Shown here in pieces: positions 36,089 to 43,828 of a stretch of DNA of 64,000 nucleotides. The position numbers and the translations under genes were made by a program. Location: positions 8,029-72,028 of the forward strand of contig JBCDJJ010000008.1 of assembly GCA_038747915.1 (NCBI GenBank). Reading direction: 5' to 3'. The notes below the pieces were generated by a model that was given only the letters and a program-made list of their open reading frames with translations, searched no databases and was not told the origin of the DNA. Within the stretch, counting starts at the first letter, position 1. Every line of letters starts with the position of its first letter. Origin of the DNA: JBCDAP01 sp038747915. Lineage in GTDB: Bacteria > Planctomycetota > Phycisphaerae > Phycisphaerales > UBA1924.

Positions 36089-36148
36089 AGCCCCACCATT
36101 TTCCCCCGGCACAACGATTTCGGGTGCTTCGGAACCTCGTTCGTCTTT

Positions 36149-36249
36149 GGTGCCGTGGTCTGAGCGACGCGAAGGCCACGCTCACGCACCGGGTGGGCGG
36201 CGTTCGCGTGGCCTTCGGATGCCTTCGGCATCCTCCAGACCACGGCACC
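36149..36249. repeat. Palindromic element, second family (copy B)
   Basis: A 101-base inverted repeat nearly identical in its arms to copy A at 6.36 kb. The left arm GGTGCCGTGGTCTGAG (36149-36164) pairs with the right end over 14 bases. CGAAGGCCACG (36170-36180) pairs with 36207-36217. The right side holds the hairpin GGATGCC-TTC-GGCATCC (36217-36233). Only the central ~26 bases differ from copy A. It lies upstream of the aminotransferase. Confidence 0.85.
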
Positions 36250-36305
36250 CGATCGAGCGCGGTGTGCTTCCCCCCGGGGAGCCTGGCCTCGGCTAGGCTC
36301 ACTCG

Positions 36306-37514
36306 GTGCAGATCGAGCCAATCACTCAACTCGAACTTGATGCGACGCACGGTGACCTCTGGGATCTCGAACCCGGCGTGCATCTCCTGAATCACGGGTC
36401 GTTCGGCGCGTGCCCGCGTGCGGTGCTGGCCCACCAGAGCGATCTGCGGGCGCGGCTCGAGCGGAACACAATGGGGTTCATGACCCGCGAGTTGGAGCCG
36501 CTCTGGGACGCATCGCGCGAGCGTCTCGCCGGGTTCCTCGGGTGCGATGCGGGCGGGCTCGCCTTCGTGAGCAACGCGACGGAGGGAGTGAACGCGGTCG
36601 TCCGCTCGATGGCGCTCGAGCCTGGGGATGAACTATTGACCGCGGATCACGAGTACCGCGCGTGTGTGAACGCGTTGTCCTTCGTCGCTCACCGTGCCGG
36701 TGCCGAGGTGGTGACCGCCGAGGTGCCCGTGCCGACCACGGATCCTGGTGAGATCATCGAGCGTGTGGTGGCTCGGGTCACCGGGCGGACACGGCTCGCG
36801 ATGCTGAGCTGGGTGACGAGCAAGACAGCGCAGGTGTGGCCAATGGTCGAGCTCGTGCGCGAGCTCGAAGGCCGCGGGATCGCGGTGCTGGTGGATGCGG
36901 CGCACGCGCCCGGGATGATCGAGGTGGATATCGCCTCGCTCGGCGCGTCGTACGTGACGGGCAACTGCCACAAGTGGATCTGTGCCCCGAAGGGCTCGGC
37001 CTTCCTGTGGGTGCGCGAGGACCGTCGATCGACGGTGCGGCCCGTCTCGATCTCGCACGGCGCGACCGCGGATCGTCCGGGGCGGACGCGGTACCACACC
37101 GAGTTCGACTGGACGGGCACGGATGATCCCACACCCAAGCTGTGCGTGGGCCACGCGATCGAGCATCTCGAGCAGGCGGTGCCCGGCGGGTGGGCGTGGA
37201 TCCGTGAGCGGAACCGGCAGCTCGCCCTCGGTGCGCGAGCACTGCTGATGGACCGGCTCGGCTCGGAGGCGACGTGCCCGCCCGAGATGGTGGGCGCCAT
37301 CGCGGCGGTCGAGGTGCCCGGCGTACACGCGGAACGAGCGATGGCGGTGCAGGTGATGCTCGGCGAGCGATGGCGAGCGTTCGTGCCGTTCATCGACTGG
37401 GCGGACGGGCGAACGTTCGTACGCGTGTCGGCTCAGCTCTACAACGAGCCGTCGCAGTACGAGGTGCTGGCGGGCATCCTCACGGAGGAGCTGCCGGGGG
37501 CGCTGGGCGGGTGA
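36306..37514 (+). CDS. Class V aminotransferase (isopenicillin-epimerase-like)
   Basis: A 402-residue fold-type I PLP enzyme. Seen: LLNHGSFGACPR at the N-terminus, FVSNATEGVNAVVR, the PLP-interacting Asp in VLVDAAHAPG (D197), and the Schiff-base lysine in TGNCHKWICAPKG (K223). This pattern matches the isopenicillin N epimerase / cysteine desulfurase-like subgroup. Substrate is unknown and the annotation epimerase should be taken loosely. It starts with GTG and overlaps holB by 4 bases (GTGA). Confidence 0.88.
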   Translation: MQIEPITQLELDATHGDLWDLEPGVHLLNHGSFGACPRAVLAHQSDLRARLERNTMGFMTRELEPLWDASRERLAGFLGCDAGGLAFVSNATEGVNAVVRSMALEPGDELLTADHEYRACVNALSFVAHRAGAEVVTAEVPVPTTDPGEIIERVVARVTGRTRLAMLSWVTSKTAQVWPMVELVRELEGRGIAVLVDAAHAPGMIEVDIASLGASYVTGNCHKWICAPKGSAFLWVREDRRSTVRPVSISHGATADRPGRTRYHTEFDWTGTDDPTPKLCVGHAIEHLEQAVPGGWAWIRERNRQLALGARALLMDRLGSEATCPPEMVGAIAAVEVPGVHAERAMAVQVMLGERWRAFVPFIDWADGRTFVRVSAQLYNEPSQYEVLAGILTEELPGALGG

Positions 37515-38566
37515 TCGCAACATTCGACGAGGTGATCGGGCACGAGCGTGCCACGCGTGTGCTCTCCGCGTCGATCGCGAGCGGGCGGGTGCATCACGCG
37601 TGGGTGTTCGCTGGACCAAGTGGCGTGGGGAAGCACGGTGCAGCGGTGGCGTTTGCTGGCGCGTTGCTCGATCCGACCACGACCGTGGGCACCGATGGCA
37701 TCGCCCGGCCAGAGGCCGGCTCGGCGGTCCAAGACATGATCCGCCGCGATGCGCACCCGGACCTGCACCTGATCAGCAAGGAGCTGGCGGAGTTCTCGAG
37801 CGATGCGGGCGTGCGGAGCCGCAAGCGGCTGACCATCGCCAAGGCGGTGATCGAGGAGCGACTGCTGGGCCCGATCGCGCGGGCCGCGACGCTCGACGAG
37901 GGCGGGCTGGCGAGCAAGGTGTTCATCGTGGACGAGGCGGAGCTGCTCGATCGCTCGCTGGGCAATGCGCCGACGCAGGCGTCGATGCTCAAGACGCTCG
38001 AGGAACCGCCGGTGGGGAGCGTACTGATCCTGGTGACCTCGAACGAGCACCGGCTGCTCGCGACGATCCGGAGCCGGTGCCAGCGTGTGGCGTTCGGACC
38101 ACTCGGCGACTCGGAGATGACTCAGTGGTGCGATGCATCGGGGCTTGGGCTCGATGGGCCGGCGCGGGAGTGGGTGCTGTGGTTTGCGCAGGGCGCTCCG
38201 GGTCGTGTGGCGACCGCGGCGGAGTCGGGGCTGTTCGAGGCGTTCGGCGAGCTCGAGCCCTTCATCCGGGATGTGGAGGCGGGGCGGGCGAGTGTCGAAC
38301 TGGCGCCGAGGCTGGCGGGGCTGGTCGACGAGTGGGCGAAGGAGCGGGTGAAGCGCGATCCGAAGCACAGCAAGGAGTCGGCGAACCGGGAGGCGGCCGA
38401 GCTGGTGTTCGCGGTGCTCGCGGAGCGCGGGCGGGGCAGGCTGCGCACCGGGGATGCGGATGGTGCGCTGCGGATGATCGATGCGGTGCGCGAGGCGGAG
38501 TCGCACGCGGCGCGGAATGTGAACACGAAGTTTGTGTTCGAGCAGCTTGTCAGCGCGATGGGGTGA
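37511..38566 (+). CDS. holB: DNA polymerase III delta-prime subunit (HolB-like)
   Basis: Clamp-loader AAA+ subunit of 351 residues. It opens FDEVIGHERATRVLSASIASGRVHHAWVFAG. The P-loop is GPSGVGKH, where the residue after the lysine is His rather than Thr/Ser, so ATP binding may be weak; E. coli delta-prime also lacks ATPase activity. VFIVDEAELLD is the Walker B region, and SMLKTLEEPP with ILVTSNEHRLLATIRSRCQ is the sensor-1/SRC region. The GTG start overlaps the aminotransferase stop. It converges with the FKBP gene. Confidence 0.88.
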   Translation: MIATFDEVIGHERATRVLSASIASGRVHHAWVFAGPSGVGKHGAAVAFAGALLDPTTTVGTDGIARPEAGSAVQDMIRRDAHPDLHLISKELAEFSSDAGVRSRKRLTIAKAVIEERLLGPIARAATLDEGGLASKVFIVDEAELLDRSLGNAPTQASMLKTLEEPPVGSVLILVTSNEHRLLATIRSRCQRVAFGPLGDSEMTQWCDASGLGLDGPAREWVLWFAQGAPGRVATAAESGLFEAFGELEPFIRDVEAGRASVELAPRLAGLVDEWAKERVKRDPKHSKESANREAAELVFAVLAERGRGRLRTGDADGALRMIDAVREAESHAARNVNTKFVFEQLVSAMG

Positions 38567-38605
38567 GGACACGGGCGGGAGAGCCCGGGATCGGCACCCG
38601 GTGGC

Positions 38606-39046
38606 TCACCGACCGACTGTGGCCTGCCACACACCGGCCGGCGATGTGCGCACATCGAGCAGCTTCAGTTCCATCAAGAGTGATGTGCGGGGCGGGATGA
38701 CGCCCGGCAACCCCGGTGAGCCGTACCCGGACTTCCAGGAGATGCGGACGGTCCGCTCGCCGCCCTCGCGCATGCCGCGGACCGCTTCGTCCAGGCCGGG
38801 GATCACGGTGCCATCGCCGACGACGAACCGGTGGCTCGACTCGTCACCGGGCAGGTCGACCACCACGCGGCCATCGGGCAGCGCGACGGTGTAGGTGACC
38901 TCGACGAACCGGCCCTCGGTTGCTTCCAGCCCTTCACCGATGGTCACCTCGTCGACACGTACCCCGTCGCGGGCAGCGATGGGCAGGGTGCGGTCCTGGC
39001 AGGCGGCGAGCAGCGAGAGCGCGAGGATGGCAGCAAGACGGTGCAT
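38606..39046 (-). CDS. FKBP-type peptidyl-prolyl isomerase lipoprotein
   Basis: A 146-residue protein with a lipobox (LSLLAAC, Cys near 16) and an FKBP domain: VEVTYTVALPDGRVV, VVGDGTVIPGLDEAVRGMREGG, VRISWKSGYGSPG, and LLMELKLLDV. Expected to be anchored in the membrane facing the periplasm and to help fold proline-containing proteins. A solo REP-like hairpin lies in its promoter region between it and tmk. Confidence 0.88.
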   Translation of the reverse strand: MHRLAAILALSLLAACQDRTLPIAARDGVRVDEVTIGEGLEATEGRFVEVTYTVALPDGRVVVDLPGDESSHRFVVGDGTVIPGLDEAVRGMREGGERTVRISWKSGYGSPGLPGVIPPRTSLLMELKLLDVRTSPAGVWQATVGR

Positions 39047-39103
39047 GCTCGTTGATATCGGTCTGTTGGATACCGAGATGAAGCGCGGTGCGAGTGGACC
39101 GAT

Positions 39104-39135
39104 GTTCGCGGGAGCGGGACGCTCCCGCTACCGAT
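39104..39135 (+). repeat. REP-like hairpin, GTYC-foot family (solo copy E)
   Basis: GTTC, then GCGGGAGC-GGGAC-GCTCCCGC (8-base stem), then TACCGAT. The layout matches the right arms inside dcd, nrdJ and element D. It is a solo copy in the intergenic space between tmk and FKBP. Confidence 0.75.
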
Positions 39136-39151
39136 CACCGGCCAGTGGTGC

Positions 39152-39832
39152 TCATACGCTTTGGGCGAAGCGGTCGCGGAGGGCGGTGTGGACAGCGGAC
39201 TCGATCTCCGGCTCGTCGGGCGAGGCGTCGACTACGGTGTACCGGCCGGGCCACCGCTCGGCCTGGGCCAGGAAGCCCTGACGGACGCGGCGGTGGAACT
39301 CGACGCCTTTCTGTTCCATGCGGTCGAGCAGCGGGTTGAGCCGGCGTGCTGCGGTGCGCTCGGAGACATCGAGGATGACCGTGAGATCCGGCCAGGCGGA
39401 GCTGGGCGAGCTCGGATCGCCGCAGGCGGTGCGGGCGACATCGAGGATCTCCTCGGGGTCGATGCCGCCAGCGGTGCCCTGGTAGGCGAGCGTGGAGGAG
39501 ACATAGCGGTCGGAGAGCACGAGGTGGCCATCGGCGAGGGCGGGGCGGATCCGCTGGGCGACTAGCTGGGCGCGGCTCGCCATGTAGAGCAGCAGCTCGC
39601 ACCGGACATCCATCTCGGTGTGGAGCGGGTCGAGCAAGATCTGCCGGATGCGCTCACCGATCTCGGTGCCTCCTGGCTCGCGGACCTCGCACACGGGCAC
39701 GCCGGCCTCGGCGGCGGTGTCCAGGAGTCTGCGAAGCTGGGTGGACTTGCCCGAGCCGTCGGGGCCGTCGAAGACGATGAATCGTCCTCGGAGCGCGGTG
39801 AGCCACGAACCGTTTGTAGCAGTCGACCCCAT
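39152..39832 (-). CDS. tmk: Thymidylate kinase
   Basis: dTMP kinase of 226 residues, making dTDP for DNA synthesis. P-loop FDGPDGSGKSTQLRRL, the DRX motif SDRYVSSTLAYQG, and the arginine segment REPGGTEIG are all present. A 14-residue N-terminal extension precedes the usual start. It belongs to the leftward housekeeping run after the CorC-like gene. Confidence 0.95.
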   Translation of the reverse strand: MGSTATNGSWLTALRGRFIVFDGPDGSGKSTQLRRLLDTAAEAGVPVCEVREPGGTEIGERIRQILLDPLHTEMDVRCELLLYMASRAQLVAQRIRPALADGHLVLSDRYVSSTLAYQGTAGGIDPEEILDVARTACGDPSSPSSAWPDLTVILDVSERTAARRLNPLLDRMEQKGVEFHRRVRQGFLAQAERWPGRYTVVDASPDEPEIESAVHTALRDRFAQSV

Positions 39833-39874
39833 CGATGCAAGCGTAGGTCCACACAGACGTGTGGTCGGTGGAGA

Positions 39875-41236
39875 TTACGGTTCCGTTGTGGATGAATCGC
39901 TCTGGCTCGATTCGGCTGCGGCATCGGTTGGGACGACCGACGCGTCGTCATGGTGCTCGACCATCTCGATGCGGAGCTTGTGCACGCGGGTTGGCTCGGC
40001 CTCGAGCACGGTGACAAGGTAGCCATTCTTCCGAAAGGACTCGCCGGACACCGGGATGTGCCCGAGTTCGGCGAGGGCATACCCGCCGACGGTGTCGTAG
40101 TGCTCGGATTCGGGGAGCTCGATGTCGACGGTTTCCAGGATGCGGTTGGCCTCGTGGATGAAGGCGCGGGCTTCGATGTCGGCGGACTTCTGCTCGATGT
40201 CGATCTCGATGGCGGGTGGCTGCTCGTGCTCGGGCTCGTACTCGTCGCGGATGTCACCGACGATTTCTTCGATGATGTCCTCGAGGGTGACGAGCCCGGT
40301 GGTGCCCCCGTACTCGTCGAGCACGATGACCATGTGGACGTTCTTGGCCTGCAGCTCGATGAGCAGCTCGCCGGCCGGCTTGTTCTCCGGGACGAAGAGG
40401 GCCTCGCGGGCGGTTGCGCGGAGATCGAAGCCGTCGGTGTCGTGACCGCCCTCGCCGACGAAGCGGAGCAGATCCTTCGCGTAGAGAATGCCGACGATGT
40501 GGTCGTGGTCGCCCTCGTAGACGGGGATGCGCGAGTGGCCGGCCTCTTTGATCATCTCCCGCACCTCGTCGAGCGTCGCGTCGACCGCGAGGGTGTCCAT
40601 CTCGGTGCGCGGGGTCATGATTTCCTGGGTGGAGCGGCTTCGGAGCTCGATGACCGCCTCGATCATCTTGCGCTCGCTCTCGGAGAGGTTGCCCTCGCGC
40701 TCGCCCTCGGTGGCGACGTCGAGCAGCTCGTCCTCGAGTTCTTCCTGCTCGGTGACGCGGTGCGTGCCCGCGAGGTAGCGGACGACCGTGTCGATCACGA
40801 GCAGGCCGCGCAGGGGGTAGAAGGCCGCGTGGACCAGCTTGATCACGAGCTGGAAGCGGTGGATCAGGTGCTCGCCCGCGTGGTCAGCGACGGACGAGGG
40901 CACAATGACCGCGACGACGTACATCAGGAGCGTACAGATCACGAGGGCGATCGCGATCCAGAGCGCGGCGTGGGTTCCATCATCCGACGTGATCGGCAGC
41001 AGCAGAGTGACGCCGATGATCATGGCGGCGACCGCGAGCGACCGGAAGGCCCCCATCGAGAGGGCGTGCGCATCGGCCTCGTCGACGACCGTGCGCAGCC
41101 GGTCCATGCCGCCGTTGCGGCCCGCGATGTCCTCGAGCTTGCGGAGCGAGAAGTCGCGCAACGCGAAGTGCAGCGCACTGGCGAGGAACGCGAGCGCCGA
41201 CGAGACAACCACGAGTGTGACGAAGATGCCCGTCAT
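39875..41236 (-). CDS. CNNM/CorC-type protein (hemolysin family)
   Basis: A 453-residue inner-membrane protein. A DUF21/CNNM membrane domain with about four helices ([20 protein letters not shown] onward) is followed by two CBS motifs ([13 protein letters not shown]..., [15 protein letters not shown]) and the CorC/HlyC C-terminal domain ([25 protein letters not shown]). Linked to Mg2+/Co2+ homeostasis in relatives. The start ATG overlaps the ybeY stop by 4 bases (ATGA). An acidic Ser-rich tail ends the protein. Confidence 0.9.
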   Translation of the reverse strand: MTGIFVTLVVVSSALAFLASALHFALRDFSLRKLEDIAGRNGGMDRLRTVVDEADAHALSMGAFRSLAVAAMIIGVTLLLPITSDDGTHAALWIAIALVICTLLMYVVAVIVPSSVADHAGEHLIHRFQLVIKLVHAAFYPLRGLLVIDTVVRYLAGTHRVTEQEELEDELLDVATEGEREGNLSESERKMIEAVIELRSRSTQEIMTPRTEMDTLAVDATLDEVREMIKEAGHSRIPVYEGDHDHIVGILYAKDLLRFVGEGGHDTDGFDLRATAREALFVPENKPAGELLIELQAKNVHMVIVLDEYGGTTGLVTLEDIIEEIVGDIRDEYEPEHEQPPAIEIDIEQKSADIEARAFIHEANRILETVDIELPESEHYDTVGGYALAELGHIPVSGESFRKNGYLVTVLEAEPTRVHKLRIEMVEHHDDASVVPTDAAAESSQSDSSTTEP

Positions 41237-41808
41237 CGCGCGGGCTCGCTCACCGGCGCGTGAAACGTCGCGCCGACACCGATGGCTTCGAGGATCCGGT
41301 CTTCGCGGGCGTGCATGCGCGCGAACGCGGCGTCCTCGTGATCGTCCTCACCGAGGCAGTGCAGCACACCGTGGAGGATGTAGAGCAGGACCTCGCGCTC
41401 GAACGTGAGGTTTCGAGCGATGGCTTGTCGGCGGGCTTCGCCAACACAGACCAGCAGATCGGCGTCGAGCGCGCGGGTGCGGGCGGCGTCGCCCGCGGTC
41501 GCGTCGAAGGTGATGACGTCGGTGGTGCCCGGCTCGGCGCAGTGACGCAGGTGCGCCGCGGCCATCTCCTCATCACCGACCAGGCGGATCGAGACCGAGC
41601 CGTGCGCACCAAGGGTGTCGATCGCGCGGGCGGCGGTCTCTTCGAGCCACCGGAGCATGGGGAGGGTGACGCCGGTCTCCCGGTGCGCGCACCGGATCTC
41701 GACCGACGTCGTGGTTCGGGCAGACGGGGGTTCGTCGCTCATCGTGGGTTCGCTGGTGGCCCTCCCCACCGCTGGGCCGCCAGGAGCATCGGTCTGTTCG
41801 GCGTGCAT
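41233..41808 (-). CDS. ybeY: Endoribonuclease YbeY (rRNA maturation factor)
   Basis: YbeY matures the 3-prime end of 16S rRNA. The metal-binding signature H-x3-H-x5-H is HGVLHCLGEDDHED, and VSIRLVGDEEMAAAH and TDVITFD are also typical. I start at the ATG at 41808 (191 residues). ATG 41742 is an alternative, and the frame is open further upstream. No strong ribosome site decides. It overlaps the CorC-like start, a common pairing in bacteria. Confidence 0.88.
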   Translation of the reverse strand: MHAEQTDAPGGPAVGRATSEPTMSDEPPSARTTTSVEIRCAHRETGVTLPMLRWLEETAARAIDTLGAHGSVSIRLVGDEEMAAAHLRHCAEPGTTDVITFDATAGDAARTRALDADLLVCVGEARRQAIARNLTFEREVLLYILHGVLHCLGEDDHEDAAFARMHAREDRILEAIGVGATFHAPVSEPAR

Positions 41809-41947
41809 CAACGCACAGATCCACCAAGGTCGCGTGCAGGGATATTCGGCACGAGGGCGGTCGCGTGTCAACGAGAAACGCGCGCACACGGCGCGGATTG
41901 GGGAGAAATGCGCTTGGATCTTGTTCGGAACACCCGTTTCTCGTGCG

Positions 41948-42934
41948 CTAGGCACCCGCGCGATCGCGGGCGATGGCGGCGGCGCCCAGCAGGCCGGCGT
42001 TCTCGCGGAGCTCGGTGAGGGCGAAGCGGATGCGTTCTCCCACCGCTGAGGGGAAGAAGTGGGCCCGTGTCGCGGCGGCGATGCGCTCGACGTAGGGGTG
42101 ACCGCACTGCTCGCTTAGCCCGCCGCCGAGCACCACTGCGCCGATGGCGAGCACCGTGAGGGTGTTGGCGATCGCGGTGCCGAGCAGGTCGGCCGACTCG
42201 TTGATCACGGTGACCGCGAGCTCGTCGCCCGCGTGGTAGGCCCGCGCGACCATCGCCGCGTCGATGCGGCGCGGATCGGCGTCATCCCCTTCCTGCTCGC
42301 GGAGCAGATCGGCCACCATCGATGGCCGGCCCCGGCGGATGAGCAGGGCGATGCGGCTCACTACCGCGAGGCGGGAGCAGGCGTGCTCGGTCAGACGCTC
42401 GCCGGTCGGCGAACTCGGCAGCAGGAGTGTCTGGCCGATCTCGCCGGCGGTGCCGAGGCTGCCGTGGTGCAGGCGGCCGTCGATCACCAGCCCCCCACCG
42501 ATGCCCGTGCCGACCCAGACCGCGAGGAGGTCCGGATCGTCCTTCGCAGCGCCGTACCGGAACTCGCCGAAGGCGGCGGCGTTGACGTCGTTGTCGACGA
42601 CGATCGGTGGGCCGGGGAGCCGCTTCGCCATCTCGTCGCCGAGCGGGAAGTTGTGCGGCCACCCGAGGTTGCCGGTCTCGTAGACGATGCCCCGCACGGG
42701 GTCGCACCCGCCGGGGGCAGCGAAGCCGATCGAGGCGAGCTGATCCGCGGTGATGCCCGCCTGGTTGGCAGCGGCACGCACCGCCTCGGCGATGTTGTCG
42801 AGCACCGCATCGACGCCGAGGGAGGCCTGCGTCTTCGCCCCCTCGCGGCCGACGATGTTGCCATCGGTATCGACCACACCGACCTGGGTGTGGGTGCCGC
42901 CGAGGTCGATACCGCAAACGAGTGTGGACGACAT
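41948..42934 (-). CDS. ROK-family sugar kinase (glucokinase-like)
   Basis: A 328-residue ROK protein. The ATP phosphate-1 motif is CGIDLGGTHTQVGVVD, followed by VDNDVNAAAFGEFRYGAAK, the catalytic region VWVGTGIGGGLVIDG, and GEIGQ. The zinc-binding CxCGxxGC motif found in many ROK kinases is absent. Likely cytoplasmic and phosphorylates glucose or a related sugar. I use the ATG at 42934; a GTG at 42952 is possible. Confidence 0.88.
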   Translation of the reverse strand: MSSTLVCGIDLGGTHTQVGVVDTDGNIVGREGAKTQASLGVDAVLDNIAEAVRAAANQAGITADQLASIGFAAPGGCDPVRGIVYETGNLGWPHNFPLGDEMAKRLPGPPIVVDNDVNAAAFGEFRYGAAKDDPDLLAVWVGTGIGGGLVIDGRLHHGSLGTAGEIGQTLLLPSSPTGERLTEHACSRLAVVSRIALLIRRGRPSMVADLLREQEGDDADPRRIDAAMVARAYHAGDELAVTVINESADLLGTAIANTLTVLAIGAVVLGGGLSEQCGHPYVERIAAATRAHFFPSAVGERIRFALTELRENAGLLGAAAIARDRAGA

Positions 42935-42973
42935 GGTTGGAGGTTCGGGCACGGGGTGTGGGCCGGGTGGTGG

Positions 42974-43744
42974 TCAGGCGGGCGTGGGCTCGGCGTCGCT
43001 CGGGCCCGAGTCGGGGGCCGGATCGGTGGGCGGCGCGGGCGGTGCGGCGTCGGTCACCGCCGGCGGTGTGCTCGCGGGGATCACCAGGGTCGCGAAGTAC
43101 AGCAGCGGGGTATCAACGAAGGCGATGATCCACTTGAAAAGCACCGCTGTGGCGATGAACGCGAGCGGTGCGGTGACATCATCGGGGCGTACGATTGCGA
43201 AGATGATGATGGTGTTGAGGAGCTGGCCGACCAGTGTCGACACGATGTTGCGGGCCGCGATGTGGATGCCTTCCTTGCCGCCCGCCTTCTTCTTCATGAA
43301 GTCGTAGATGAAGATGTTGGCGAACCAGCCGATCGAGGAGACGAGCGCCGCGAGTGTGACGAGTCCGGAGCCATCAGCGAAGGCGGCGCCGATGTACTCG
43401 GCCACGGCCTTGCTGTCGCCGGCGAGCGTCGCGGGCCAGAAGAGCCAGAGATAGACGAACAAGAGCATCTGGCTGCACAGGCCGAGGAAGGCGGCCTTGT
43501 AGGCATCGACGGTCGAGTACCGCTCGATCAGGATGTCGAGGATGAGGTAGCTGACCGAGTACATGATGATCGCCCAGGAGATGGACGAGCCGAAGATGTC
43601 GACCTCGAGCGGGAAGGTGAAATTGGAGAGCAGCACGTAGGCCACGAGCAGGCAGAACAGATAGGCCCTGCCGAACCACCCGCCCGCGACCGCGAGGACC
43701 GAGAGGAACAGGAACGACAGCAGTGCGATGACTTCGTTGCTCAC
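42974..43744 (-). CDS. Queuosine precursor transporter (YhhQ/VUT family)
   Basis: A 256-residue membrane protein with about six helices, matching the VUT/YhhQ family that imports queuosine precursors (preQ0/preQ1). Typical segments are LLSNFTFPLEVDIFGSSISW, SYLILDILIERYS, and TLVGQLLNTIIIFAI. The tail is Pro/Ala-rich and cytoplasmic or disordered. GGAG precedes the GTG start by 8 bases. QueE at 7.8-8.5 kb suggests the organism both makes and imports the modification. Confidence 0.85.
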   Translation of the reverse strand: MSNEVIALLSFLFLSVLAVAGGWFGRAYLFCLLVAYVLLSNFTFPLEVDIFGSSISWAIIMYSVSYLILDILIERYSTVDAYKAAFLGLCSQMLLFVYLWLFWPATLAGDSKAVAEYIGAAFADGSGLVTLAALVSSIGWFANIFIYDFMKKKAGGKEGIHIAARNIVSTLVGQLLNTIIIFAIVRPDDVTAPLAFIATAVLFKWIIAFVDTPLLYFATLVIPASTPPAVTDAAPPAPPTDPAPDSGPSDAEPTPA

Positions 43745-43828
43745 GGCTCGATCTCCACAGCGCCGGGCGCCTGCGCGAGTGTATTGGAATGTTGCGACGG
43801 ATGCCCCTTAAGCGGCTGAGGCGGGTGG